Source: Eunapius fragilis (Eukaryota; Porifera; Demospongiae; Spongillida; Spongillidae). Taken from it: a stretch of DNA of 64,000 nt. The position numbers and the translations under genes were made by a program. Where the stretch lies: positions 1,013,042-1,077,041 of the forward strand of contig OY811980.1 of NCBI GenBank assembly GCA_963681505.1. The letters are read 5' to 3'. This document shows, in pieces, positions 1 to 12,279 of this stretch. A model generated the notes under the pieces. It did no database searches and was not told where the DNA came from. It saw only the letters and a program-made list of their open reading frames with translations. Each line of letters opens with the position of its first letter. The first letter of the stretch is position 1.

Positions 1-413
1 TAAATTCAAACCACTGTATCACCACTCATGCAGCACCACAACTGTAAGTTTTGCTTTCACTCTACTAGCTCTGGGTCTTGACATTTTTGAAGACAACTAA
101 GTGCACAAAAACCCGTTTCATTTTTTAAAGAAGCAATACAAGGCTGATCACATGTTCAACATACATAGTCCTCTTCATATGATTGTGTAATGTATCAACG
201 AAAGAACCTAATATACAGCTTGTTCACGTTATCTGTTTACAGAGGACTGCAAATACTACTCACACACAAAGCTACCCAGCCACATGTGACCGCACCATTC
301 ATTACTTTGTGCTGGTTTATGAGTTGCTGCAGTGCCCCACCACCACCACCACCACCGCCCCACCTGAATAGTTGTACTACTGCTTCAATTGAGCTTGATT
401 TTTCTCTCCCCAG
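1..413 (+). other. Intron or upstream sequence of the EBP2 gene
   Basis: No exon of the gene that starts at 414 is recognisable here. The stretch is AT-rich with a CCA/CCG run near 340-362 and ends in a pyrimidine-rich tract plus AG at 412-413. I read it as the end of an intron whose upstream exon is outside the window. Confidence 0.5.
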
Positions 414-2172
414 TTACCACCAGGCCAGGGCAGCTGCCACTATAGGACTTAGGAAGTTGGAGGAGCTTGGTGTGCCAACAGAGAGACCTGATGACTACTT
501 TGCAGAAATGATCAAAGGGGATGATCACATGAGGAAGGTAATGGGTGTGGTCTTGCTGGAAGGGGAGCTTTGTCTGTGAGGGGTCTTTGTATGCAATGTC
601 AAATAAAGGTGCGTGAGGATCTGATGAGTCGCAAGAAGATGGCTGAAAACAGGGAAAAGGCAAGAAAGACACGTGAACTGAAGAAGTATGGTAAAAAGGT
701 ATGAATGTGATCTTCTGTTGTTCTTTGGGGTTAATGGTGGGTCCTGGTGTTGTTTAGGTTCAGAAAGAGGTTTTGGAGAAGAGAAGACTAGAAAAGAAAA
801 CTACTATGGATTCATTGAAGAAGTATAAAAAAGGTTAGCATTCAACAGTTGGAGCTGGGTTAAGCAATAATGGAAGTCAATGTAGCAGCACACACACCCT
901 CCCTTAGTGTGTAGTGCTATTGCCAAATATGTCTGTTAGCAGATCCCGGCATTATACAAGTAGACCGCCATAAAAGGACAAAAACAGGGTTTAAGTGCAT
1001 GTGCGAGTGCCAAACATGTGTACCATTCCACATGAATTTAACAATCATATTGGGAGAGAACCCCCTTCTCAGCTGTAGGGACCAATAGAGACCCCTCCTT
1101 CACCACATCCCCAAACAGGAAATATTAATGCTTTAATTGTGCTATGTATGAGTGCTCTTGTGCTTAGGATATGAGTTTTGCAGCCACTCTGTCTGTAGTC
1201 AGAATATACAACATGTTGCTCACGCCTTGCCACCATTACCTGGATAATGTTGAACTAACCCAAACCCCTCCCTCAAATGTTTTTTTTTTTTAAGCTGCTG
1301 CCCTGTCTTAGCCTTATAATTGGAGCAGCAACAGTTTCTCATCGTGAATAAGTTTACTAATCTACAACTAATTCCTTCGTATATCAATAGCACTTCCATG
1401 CTCTTGCACTGCTGACAGTCCTGTCCAACTGACCATCTAACTACTGATGTTGATGCTCAACTGCTTTCTTAGTTTGGGCTGCCTGGCTCTACGGGGCCAG
1501 TAATTTGCACGATGGCCCTAGGTACTAGTTAATTTTGCCATTTTTTACTTATTAAGAAACTACATTAGATACGTTGAGGTACAATTACATACATCATATT
1601 TGGTCAATGTACTAGCTGAACTACATGGGGCTATAAACACTGAACTTGTTACATGCTTTTATTGATGAGATAGAATGTTTTGGGACGTATGACAAGGTTT
1701 ATCAGTGCAAACCTATCAGATATAAGAAAAGGGAAAGAAGGGGCCTAACATGTTGGAACTTTTAGAACCAAAGTCTTCCTCAGGCAAAGGACAAAAGCCA
1801 GACTTCTTGTCTGGGGGAGGTGATGATGACTTTCCAGTGTCAACAGAAACTGCAAGGAAAAAGGCACCGGTGAAATCTAAGAAGAGAGAAATGAAGGTTG
1901 GCCATGAACTGTGTGTGTGGGGAATGGTGTCTCGGCCAATTTTTGCCATGAAGGGCATTGTGATTAGAACAATATGTCATTATTTTTAGGACCAGAAGTT
2001 TGGGTATGGAGGCAAGAAGAGATGGGGCAAAAGCAACACAGCAGAATCAAGTGCTGACATGCGATCCTTTAACTCTGCTGTGCACAGCAAACCAAGTAAA
2101 AACAGAAAAAATGACAAGAAAAGGCCAGGCAAGGCAAAGAGACTGCAGATGAAACAGAGAAAGGCAACTTAA
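414..2172 (+). CDS. EBNA1BP2: EBP2 (EBNA1-binding protein 2), ribosome biogenesis factor, 3' part
   Basis: Nucleolar protein needed for 27S/32S pre-rRNA processing and 60S subunit assembly in yeast and human. Five exons are readable: 414-537, 609-698, 758-833, 1727-1896 and 1990-2172, all with GT-AG borders and matching phases. Recognisable blocks in order are the VPTERPDDYFAEM motif, the basic KKYGKKVQKEVLEKR stretch, and a C-terminal lysine/arginine-rich tail starting with QKFGYGGKKRWGKSNT and ending GKAKRLQMKQRKAT, all close to the animal EBP2 pattern. The N-terminal exon or exons lie before base 1. The stop at 2170-2172 overlaps an AATAAA-type signal. It converges on the next gene with 80 bp between stops. 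The long third intron (834-1726) holds nothing I recognise. Confidence 0.9.
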
Positions 2173-2252
2173 ATAAATACAATAGTCACTGACACACACA
2201 CATTATTTTGAATCTTCTGTTCTAAACAATATGGGAGTGTAACACGATGTTG

Positions 2253-2776
2253 CTATTGCTGGAGGTTTTCTTGCTCTTTCTGTCTCCAATAAGCATCCAT
2301 AAACTTCGTAATTTCCGAGTGATTTTTAGGATGGTAAAGCCGTGGATCATGTCTTTGTTCACTAACTAGCGGCGCCGTAAACCATCCGATTTCCTGCGCT
2401 TCGGTAATTGGGTACTCCCATTTTTCTTGTGGCGCTTGATGTGCCTTCTTATACGTGAGCACAAAAAGCTCTGCAAGCATGAAAACTCTTTGTTATTATT
2501 ATTTGATGTTTTGGCTATAATGCATACCGTCTTCCTTGCCATCGCCGGAGTCATGTAATGAGTTAGGCTTGCCTGGAACAGGATGCACTGCAAGAAGAAA
2601 AAAAAAATGATGTAACTAATCGGTGTTGTGGGTCGCTTACTTTTCTTGTATGGATTTAGCCCATAGTTGGTGTAAAGTTTCTGGTGTCGTTGTTCTTTAC
2701 GAACTGTTTCGCAGAAGATGGCATTCTGATGGACTATATTAATTGGCTCCTTTTCTTTGTCTTTCTTAGTTGCCAT
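2253..2776 (-). CDS. CFAP144: CFAP144 (FAM183 family), ciliary microtubule inner protein
   Basis: Small axonemal protein of the FAM183/CFAP144 family, a microtubule inner protein of motile cilia in the animals studied. Three exons: 2641-2776 (136 nt), 2528-2587 (60 nt) and 2253-2470 (218 nt). Together they give an unbroken frame of about 137 residues with GT-AG introns. Diagnostic segments are the N-terminal HQNAIFCETVRKEQRHQKLY followed by TNYGLNPYKK, and the C-terminal EAQEIGWFTAPL then RLYHPKNHSEITKF. The length matches the family. The start is the first ATG of exon 1 and is preceded by stops or unrelated sequence. It lies tail-to-tail with EBP2 and about 100 bp downstream of the receptor gene's stop on the same strand. 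Confidence 0.88.
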
Positions 2777-2877
2777 ATTGACGCTAGTTGTCGTGGAAAC
2801 GTACGAATAATGACGCAATATGATTGGTGCAATAGAATGTGCAAACAAAAACAAAAACATATACACAGACGAATTAG

Positions 2878-5460
2878 TTATTTCCTTTGTCCCAGCAAAC
2901 TGGGAATGCATGGGTTTTTTGTTAGACCTTGGCCATTGAAAGGACTGTCACTGATGTGCAGTAAACTGTGAGGAATTTCTTCTACTTTGTAATAGCTACT
3001 TTCAGCCTTGGTGTATGTGCCTTCAATAGCAGTACTAGGCCCCAAGTCTCCTAGGTCTTCTATGCAGAAGGGTACAGTACCATCATCAGTAGATGATGAC
3101 ATGTGATCAGCAGGTAACAGTGTTACATAATCCAAAGCCATCGCATTTAGTTTTTCTGCTGGGTTATGTGGATTCTGCATCATGCCGCAGTTTGCTCTGG
3201 CAATGGGGACGCCCTCCACACACCCACCATCACCACCACCGTTCTTAACGGGCGCAGTCTGAGAAGGTGGGCATGAACTAGGAGGCACAGGTGGTATGGG
3301 GTATGTTGGTGACAATGGTATGACAACCATAACGTTGCGCAGGTCATCTGCCTGCTGGGGCTGCTGCACAGGGTGCCTTGGCCCGGGAGGCGTTTTAACC
3401 TGGGATTGGTGTTTGGCTCCGGGCACTGTGTTGATCTGCGGACGACTGTAGCTCTGTGGATGACAACAGTGGTTGCTGTTATCAAAAGGTGCGTTACACT
3501 TGTGGTGCTGTTGCTTCGACTGTATTTCACTGATATAGCCAGATCTTGACGTAACATGACTGTTATGGTTGCATGATGACAATTCCGTCACGTAATCATC
3601 GGATGTCACCTGACTACTACCGCGACATGTCTTGTAAACGGGAGGAAAAGGCTTGTGGCCAGTAATGTCCATCTGACTGCCGGCTGGTCCCATGTGGTCA
3701 TGCGGGGACACCATTCTACCACTTTGAGCCAACCTACGGGTGTGCACCTGTGATGTCCCCGTACAGCACACCCTGGGATGGCCGTCCGTGGGTCTGCCGT
3801 CATGCGGCGAAGCTGTCGGCCATGTTGACCGGTACTGTCCCCCACAACCACCACCACCACCATTACCACTACCACCACCACACTGTGCACCGTTGTGCTG
3901 TCCAGCAGCAGTGCGGTGACCTCCTTCCCCCATGCTGCTCCCACAGGGCATGATGATACTGTGGTACACCATGTCGCCATTGTGAGGACCTGCACCGTTG
4001 AGGGGCCCATCAGCACTGTGGTATCCAGCAGGGTTTGGACCTGCTGTACTAATATACCGTCTGTCAGGATTGTGGTGTCCCGAAACGCAGTGAGAGCCTG
4101 CAGCAGCAGTGGTGGTGGTGGTGGAGCCATGATATTCAAGGCCACCGTGGGGGCTTGTCATACCGTTACTTGAGGGATTGGAGGACCCTTGAAATACTGG
4201 CCTGTCGCAGGACTGCGGGCACTGGTAGGAATGCACAAGGTTATTGGGTGGGAGGTGCCTGTGGTTCGGAGGAGGACTGTCATCGTCGCGGCACAGAGAA
4301 GAGGACGAAGATGATGTGTGGCCGTAACAGGATCTTCGTATGGTCGCCGCGGGATCGTGGTCTTGGTCGTGGGGTGGTTCGACGTGATTGCAAGGTGGCT
4401 GCGTCCCCTGAGCATCCCACGTCTCTTCCCACTGGCCAGCGAGGCCATCCGAGCCAGAGTCCTTGTTGTGATAAAGTGCCCGTGTGCCGTTGTATTGCTG
4501 CGACTCTCTGACGTAGCCATGACGATTTACTTGCACAGCATAATGGTCCATGTTGATTGCAGGATTCCCCTGCCCAACGTACCCCATACTGGTAGGGGAA
4601 TTCGTGGGCCTACCTTGACCCCCCATACCAGTTAGGGAGCTACGGACATCTGCTAGTGGGGGGTTCCTTGGACCTGTATAGCTGGCTGAGGGAGAGTTGT
4701 GAATGTATCCCTGAGAAGTTATAAGTTGCCCCCCTCCTGCACCAGTCATGAAGCACCCTGAATTCCTCGACTCCCCGCTAGTGAAAGATGGTAGCTCCCC
4801 CTGGGGGATCCTGTGGCCAATATCCCCCCGAGAGGTTCCACCTCTGGAGTCCCCATGTGGGATTCTGCTTTCCCTAATGGTTCTATCTTCAGAGCCGGGA
4901 GGCCTGTCCCCAGTATTCCCTCTGTGTTGTGTTCTGCTTCCAATAAGATCCATGTACTGTGATGTCAGTAAACTGCTCTCAGGCTTAACCCTGTTGTCCG
5001 TACCCCCCCTTAGTTTTCCACCTTTCTCTCTCAACACTTTGGTCCTGCTGCCTTGGTACACCCTAACCTTACTCTTAGGAGGTGGTGAATTCTCCAGTAA
5101 GGGTCTCGTTTCTGTTTTTGCATACAGGGAGCAGCCATCATCACTGCGCTCATTGGGGTCTGGACCGAGGTTTTCCAACTCCATTGCATCACTTAGTTGG
5201 GACGACAGCAGACTTCCAGTTCTGTTCAGGCCAATGCCAACATCCTTGTCGTCTGTCACCGACTGAAGGTCATCACTTCTAGGGGCCAAGAGGTCTTCCA
5301 TCAGCCCACTGTCCACGCCCCCATCAGGTGTCCCTTTGCTGTAGTCGTCAACATCCTTCAAATATTCCGTCATGCGATCACAGTGAGTGGCCTCTGTACT
5401 GGTGATGGAGCGACAATCTGTATCCACAAGGTCAGTAGAATCAGGCTGCAGGATAGTTTG

Positions 5461-5513
<53 letters not shown>

Positions 5514-8500
5514 GATTGGGTGGTATGGTGAGGTGGTCCTGTTAGTTGGGCTGGACATTTATACAGATGGGTGTGGCTCTAGGCCAAGGGCATTACATGT
5601 GCTACCAAGTGATCAATAAATAGTGAGAACACTTCTGTGGTCATGTACAAAACCAGCGCACATAGCTACGTAGTTAAAACCCATTGAATGTTCAGTAGGG
5701 CACCAACCCAACAACCTCTGGTCATGCAAACAGGTTTATTGAGCTAATAGCTTTTTGTGGAGCAATCAGTTAGGATTCTGAGAACAGCCTTGTACTGATA
5801 TGTTGATGGCTTTCAGTACAACTACCTGTTCTCAAAACAAACTACTGGCAATAGTTTTTCCCTCTCTAATTACTACCACTCAAGAATGAACCACAAAAAT
5901 CATGCTTCAAGCTTAAAATTGAAAGTGACTGAGCCAGGCTGAACTGGACAAATAATTTCCTAGAATGTTATTCAGGACTTAGAATGCAAGTATTTGACAG
6001 ATAATTCTACCTGAAGGGCACTGGACCAGAGAAATAACATTTGTTACCATGATATAATGAATATTAACATGTTGGTGGTGATCTTACAACAATGATCTCT
6101 GTGTCCTCATCTCGCTGCTGTTGCCTGCTCCTTGATTTCAAGTACCTTTGGTTGGAAGAGTCAGCAAAGTGAGATGGAAGTTTGAGCGAGCATAAATGAC
6201 AGGCTTTTTACCTTCTTGCTGCGCACATGCACACAAACACAGCCACAACAATAAATGCCACCACCACAATCACACAGACTCCTGTGACAATTCCTAAAGA
6301 AAGTAAATACAGTCAACTAAACTTATACATTGCTGACAAGAAGGGGTACCTGCTTACCTACAATCATTCCCTTTTCAGCTAAGCTCGTTGCTTCCAAATC
6401 TGCGCAACAATAAATAAATAAATGAAACCCCACTGCTAACATCACGGCATGTTCCACGTGCGACACAATGTGCCTCTCCTTACCTCCAGTAGATGTTGCC
6501 ATGGTTACAGCAGGGGGTTCCACGTACACTGTGATGCCAAGGGTCCTAGATCTGCCTCCAACTGTTATGCTCGCGATGGCAGACATGGTGGCATTGCTCA
6601 TCAGACCGCCCAGGACGAGGTGTGGGGACGAGACGTCCACCTGATGCCAAACAACAGTCTGATTGGCCACCTCGTTGTGCTGGTAGTAGCTGAGACGAAC
6701 TGTGCCCATCTTTGTGGCCAGGAGACAGTTCACAGCATCCAGAGGTTTCAGTTCTATTGCTACCACAGAAGAGTTCAAAGCCACACCTTCCATTCTAAAC
6801 AGATCAACTTATTTGTTGTTTTTGTTGTTTGTGTTTTTGTTCATTCCCCCGAGTTGAATCAGCAAAATGGAAGTAATTTAAATGGTTACGATAAACTTTA
6901 AATAAAAAAATTAATCTACATGTAAAAAAAAATTGATCTACATGTATAAGCCAACGTACTTATTTCTGAACCCTCCAACGTTGCAGGTGAACTGAACCTG
7001 CTCACTCTTGTATGTGATCTGTAGGCAACGGACACATTATACGACCTCCAGCATTCTGTGGCTTTCTCCACAGTGAGGGAATAAATGGAGACACCAGTTT
7101 GATACTCCTGGAGTGGCAGCTCTGTGTAAAATGTCGAGGAGTTGTTTGTGTAGCTAACGTTGATGAAGAGAGGACCACTGCAGTGGCACAGCTCTGTCGC
7201 GGCGGGGAGCTGGTGTGGGGTGGGGAGGAGGTAACTCACAAAAAGCCCCCCACTGTGAGCCTCTCACCGTTATATTGAGGGTGAAGGACGTGCCATTGGT
7301 ACCGCACCACTTCAGCGAGTTCAGCGTGGGTGGGGTTGAAAATGCTGCAAACGTGCAACGCACAAACGTAGACAGGCAGTTAGTGCACATCAGGATATGC
7401 CTGTATACTATGTGTGGATGCAAAGGAGCGTACCGATTGACCCAGTTTCAAATGAGCTGGAAGCCGTGCTGACGACTGGTTCGGTGGTCACAGGAGTGAG
7501 GAGCACCGACCAACTGCAGTTGGAGCAACAGCTGATGTTTGTAGTATAAACCATGCGTGGTTCCTGAGGGGGGAAATAGAAGGTTATGGGGAGAGTGGTA
7601 CCAGAGACACCACCCAACAGAGTCACACAATCCGTCTACTGAGTCGCCCAATTACCTAGTGACCATTACTGGAAAAAGCTTGAGAACTGCCAATAATAGT
7701 GGAATACCTACACACCTATATGTAGCACACACACCCATACACAGCACACACCCATATGCACACATTGGGGACACACACACCCATATGCACATACAGGACA
7801 CACACACACAGACACATAAAATTACTCACTCTTGTCAGATCATTCTGCTGGACTAGCAGTGGGGATGTCCCTGTGCACTGAAGGCCAATACCCACGCTGT
7901 ATGAGGTGTCAGGGTAGATAGTGGACGAAGGCAGTTTCCATGACAGAGACACGTGGTACCCCAAGTAGCTCTCTGAGATGTTGGACTGCAAATCTGATGG
8001 TGGAGGAGGTTGGACTGATGGGGAAGAGACAGGAATGGAGGAATGAAATCATTGGTTGTCACTTTTCACTCACAAGTTCAGCACTACAGACCATATACTG
8101 CAAACTACTTACATCATTTTTATTTTATTTTAAGAAGTGCCATTTCAACACATATAGTGCACTGAGTATATGACAATGTAAGTGTTCTTCTAATTAAAGA
8201 TCTAGATTAATAGTTTAAAAGTCTGGGGATGAGAGAGGATCAACAACAGCTGTACAAACTAAGATAAGATTTTTGTGGGTGATTGGAAATTCCCTCCCTG
8301 AGACTGTTGCATCATTGCCCCCTTCAAATGTGTTCTAAATGGAGATCACTCACATTATTGAGCAATCCCATCCATCTAACATGTATGTACCACAATACAC
8401 AACACATACTGGAGAGAGGGTCACAGTCTGCTTTACCTCGGGAAAATGAAATGCCACTGTCTGGGACAAAATCACTCAGAACACCTCTTTCTGTCTTTGC

Positions 8501-10661
8501 TGCCACCCTGGTCATAACTCTCTCGTCCTCAAACGAAATGGCGTCCAGGGTAAGGGAGTTGACACTAGTCTCCCTCTCGCAGACCGTGAAGTTCTGTTGC
8601 CAGAACAATATCTGCACCACATAGCCAACGACACGGGGGACAGTTGCCACGGTGATGGGAGGTACCCACGAGAAGTTATATGAGAAGTAACTGCGTGAGT
8701 ATGCATAGCTTTGTGGGTAATTGGGTTTATCTGTATGATGAAGGAGGAGGAGAAGAAGGAGGGAGGTAAGGGGGTGGGGCGGGGGGAGGAACAAACACAG
8801 TGAATGGAACATGTCAGCTTGAACATGTATTGAAAAAAAAAATACCTGCAATTAGGAGCCTTGCACTTGCAAAGGACACCCCTGCTGTCGTAAGCACCCA
8901 GCACTGCACGCTTCCCACAAGCTCTGATATGCTAGGCGCACTCATCCACAGCTGCTGGCCATTTGCCTGCACAAAGTCGTATGCGGACGCAGGTCTACCT
9001 CTGAACAGCCATCTGAACTCAGCACCTTCGGCTGACTGTACAGTGCAATTGAGGACCACCGTTGGCTTCGTGTCAGTCGGTAACAGACGCAGGAATATGT
9101 CCGACCTGTTCTGGTCATACCTGCTGGTCTGAATTGCACAGTCCCCAGGAGGGCCTGAGCAAAAGGATAAGGTCAGTGGAAGTGGGCATGTGTGTGTGTG
9201 AGTGTGTGTGTGTGACCATGCCTACCTTGTATGCGGACAACTGCTGTACTACTGGTAACACTGGCGCCTCCACTGGATGCAATGCACGCGTATTCACCGC
9301 TCATCTCGAGGGTTGCCTTGTGCAAAGTCAGCACGCTGCCAGGAGTGTCTTGTCCAGTCAAGGGAGTGCCGTCTTTAAGCCATGATATTGTTGGTTCCGG
9401 GGTGCCCTCGGCAACACAGAACAGTGTTATGTTCCCACCAATGGGTGCTGTAGCATTTGCTGGTGTCAAAGTAAATTGAAGAGGAGTGTTTGATGGTTGC
9501 TCTGAAAGTAAGTGGGGAAAGAGGGTGGGGGGGAGGGGGGAGGGGGGGAGAAACATGGAACCCTGAAGTACATGTGATCCTCGATATAAATATGTTCCCT
9601 ACCTAAAGAAGGTTTGATACTGAATGTACGAGTTTGTTGTAGAAGGTTATCGGCAAACGTCACATCACAGAAGTAGGTCTGTTCCACAGACCCTAGGTCA
9701 CTGTAACGCACAAGTAGAGCCGAGCTGTTGTTATTGGACAAGTTCCCGCCAATTTTCCACGATATCAAATATACAGCAGCTGTAGCATTAGGGTTGCACA
9801 CAAGCAAAGTGCTGCTCCCATTTTTAACTATCCGTGTCGGATCCTGGGGGGATGGGTCCAGCCAGCCAAAAAACGCTGCAGTGAGACAAACACATACAAA
9901 TGTTCCACTGTACGTGGGCTTAAATAAACGGCACATGGCATTGCGTTCATATGGCTTCGCAGGCAAAACGAAACAAAAAAAAAAACTCACCTGGGCGGAC
10001 AATCCTTGCCGAGTTGCTGACGACGGTGTAATTCCCGTTCTTTGCAATGCACTGGTAGCGTCCTTCCATGCTCGCACTGAAGTGGCTTATCGAGAGAGTG
10101 CTACTCGTCCCGCTCTCGTTGAAGACGACGCTGTAGTTGGATTTGGGGCACTCAACGATCTCCGTGTCGTTTACCGTCCACACCAGCTGCAGGGCTGGCG
10201 CGCTCACGTCGACTGCGCAGCTAAGGCTCACCAGGTGACCCTCTATGACTGTACCCCCGGTCGGGTGTTGCACGAATTGAGGGAGCGAGTTTATGACGTA
10301 CTGCGGGACCTGACGGAACTCTTCGTCAGTCATGGACCGAGGGAATTTCTTCCACCCTATGTGGCAGGAAGATCAAAGTAAATGGCTAAAACAAACATAG
10401 GCATAGCCTATTCCTACGAAATTTACATACAACATGCCATGCAAAGCTGTGAACAGAAGGAAAAAAAAACAGCACATTCTAGTTGTATATTAAATAAAGA
10501 CTTCTATATGCTACAAGGAGTGACCGGCTCTTGCTGCAACAAATATACAGTGCGTTGTGGTTTGCACGGGACTTACCATCCAGGCAATCCGGCTGAGCGT
10601 AGCAGCGCTCGGCTGCCACCAACAAGAATGTTAGAGCGAACAGCGTCCCGGGGCTCCACAT
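2878..10661 (-). CDS. Ig/FN3 transmembrane receptor with long cytoplasmic tail (copy A)
   Basis: Single-pass surface receptor; specific family not recognised. Exons, high to low: 10577-10661, 9991-10356, 9603-9875, 9226-9501, 8846-9154, 8437-8730, 7830-7993, 7434-7563, 7268-7344, 6960-7209, 6484-6786, 6358-6399, 6212-6293, 6088-6145, 2878-5445. All phases agree, giving about 1,760 residues. Exon 1 encodes a signal peptide (MWSPGTLFALTFLLVAAERC). Exons 2-5 encode Ig-like domains with paired cysteines; exon 4 is a classic I-set (ITLFC, ISWLKDG, GEYACIA). Exons 6-11 are fibronectin-III-like with many N-glycosylation sites. Exon 13 is a transmembrane helix (VCVIVVVAFIVVAVFVC) followed by basic residues. 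The last exon is an 856-residue tail, disordered and rich in Ser/Gly/His/Pro. Near its end it has LDYVTLL, which fits the ITIM consensus, plus further tyrosines. Adhesion, recognition or guidance roles are possible; ligand unknown. Confidence 0.8.
5464..5512 (+). repeat. (GT)n microsatellite in the last receptor intron
   Basis: Pure GT run of about 48 bp just upstream (gene sense) of the tail-exon acceptor. The same locus in unit 2 (33,892-33,959) is longer, so the two copies have diverged by slippage. Confidence 0.9.
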
Positions 10662-11606
10662 GCTTCCTCTCCTCTCCCCTCGCTTTCGTTCCGCTCGATG
10701 GAGGTGGGGCTATATAACCAGGTCGGGCACGTGCGAAAAGTTAAACATGCGTCGCATAAATTGGTGGCAATTTGTTGTAATAGGAACGTAATTATTTTAT
10801 TTATTCCCCAAGTTGCATTTCTTTCTCTTCACCTAACCCCGTAAACCTTTCGCCGAATCCAGTTGGGCCCCGGCAATGAGCGTGTTTTTAATGTGCCTTG
10901 TGAACTAAGCCAAGTCTATAATGAACACGTGTTCAACATACTTCAACGTCATTCTATCATTCACTAGCTGCATAAGGTCACTACTGAGCTCATTAAGGAA
11001 GTGCCTTCAGTTTCAGGTATCTGAGAGTTGGTAGACGTGGTCCAAACATAACATGCAGTAGCCCACATGGCTGACAGGTTTTTCCCTGAACTGCTCAGCT
11101 TATGCATCATTTTGCTATACGTGAGTTGTGGGCACAACAGGATGTTGCTTTTTATTACAACGCTCTGGGCGGAAAACGTACCAATATCAAAAAATGCTAT
11201 TCCAGAAATTGTTGTGGAACCTGACCATTTGAAAAAAAATCGTTTTGAAAAGAAAGGGGACACGTGAGAGTATTTGTTGGGCTTCCTTCACCATAGAAAC
11301 CATGAGCTATGATGAAACCCATGATAGTAATAACCACATCTTTGTATAGCAGATATATAGCAGCACTCTTTAATATATGACCCATGACTGCTCCATGTAT
11401 GGAGTGATGGTGGTGGTGATGATAATGGTAGTGATGGTGGGAGGTGATGGTGATGGTGATAATAATAGTTGGTAATATGGTGATAGTGATGTGAGGATGG
11501 TTGGTGGTGGGTGAATTTATCAGACAATGCCTTTGAAGGTCCTCCCATCTGCTATCTCCCTCATCACTCTGCAGGAGGTAACAAAGCATGGCTGTGCTGT
11601 GTGCAC

Positions 11607-11657
<51 letters not shown>

Positions 11658-12270
11658 CTCTTATCCTGTGTGTCTCCTTCCCCCTTTTTATACAACTCCC
11701 CCCTCAACAAGAAACTTTCAACAAAGTGAACACAACAGATTAAGAACTATCAAAAGCATCATCCTCCTACACCCACCCACACCCCGCCCCTCTTTTCAAT
11801 CTAAGTGTAAAACTCACATTAAAACAAAAAACTGCTTCTGGCAATAATGATTCATAGTGTTCACTAGATGAGATGAGATTAAAGGGAAGGCATTCAGGCT
11901 ACACCTGATGGCAATCAATCATCCACACTTGCACACCTACACCTGCCTCCCTTCATTCTACTCCTATGTCACCACACCCCTTTGAATGGCAATACGGCAA
12001 TGTTCTTCCTCTGCATTTGGATGGAGTGATGATGGTAAAACTAAAATACACAGAAAGTTGAAGTGGCTGAAATGTTATTCGTAAAATGGACTGCAGATTG
12101 GTCAGCAGCAATGAAAGCTGTTGCCAACAATTACACCGCAGACACCTGGACGGAAAAAGTACCTTTCAATGTTACCAGCCAGCGTCACAAACAGTCCCTT
12201 CAAGGATAGATGGCATTTCATTGGACAAGCATTAGACTTTTATTGCTGGATAGTTAATCTCCGTGATGAT
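10662..12270. other. 5' flank of receptor copy A, non-coding
   Basis: No convincing exon on either strand. It holds a GATGGT/GGTGAT-rich stretch (11,405-11,510) and an (AC)n microsatellite (11,609-11,656). The whole flank recurs as 39,868-41,499 in unit 2 with few changes. Confidence 0.6.
10709..10718 (-). promoter_or_regulatory. Candidate TATA box of receptor copy A
   Basis: On the minus strand the sequence GGTTATATAGCC lies about 50 bp upstream of the copy A start codon, a plausible position for a core promoter with a very short leader. The equivalent place in unit 2 (about 39,908-39,920) has lost this motif through a small deletion. Function is inferred. Confidence 0.4.
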
Positions 12271-12279
12271 CTATTGATC

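Noticed and set aside
3606-4520. Several frames of 90-180 codons overlapping the receptor tail on both strands
   Set aside because: They are shadow frames of the low-complexity CAC/GGT-rich tail exon; they have no splice context or conservation.
5464-5512. GT run as a functional splicing element
   Set aside because: It is simply a microsatellite; length differs between copies with no sign of constraint.
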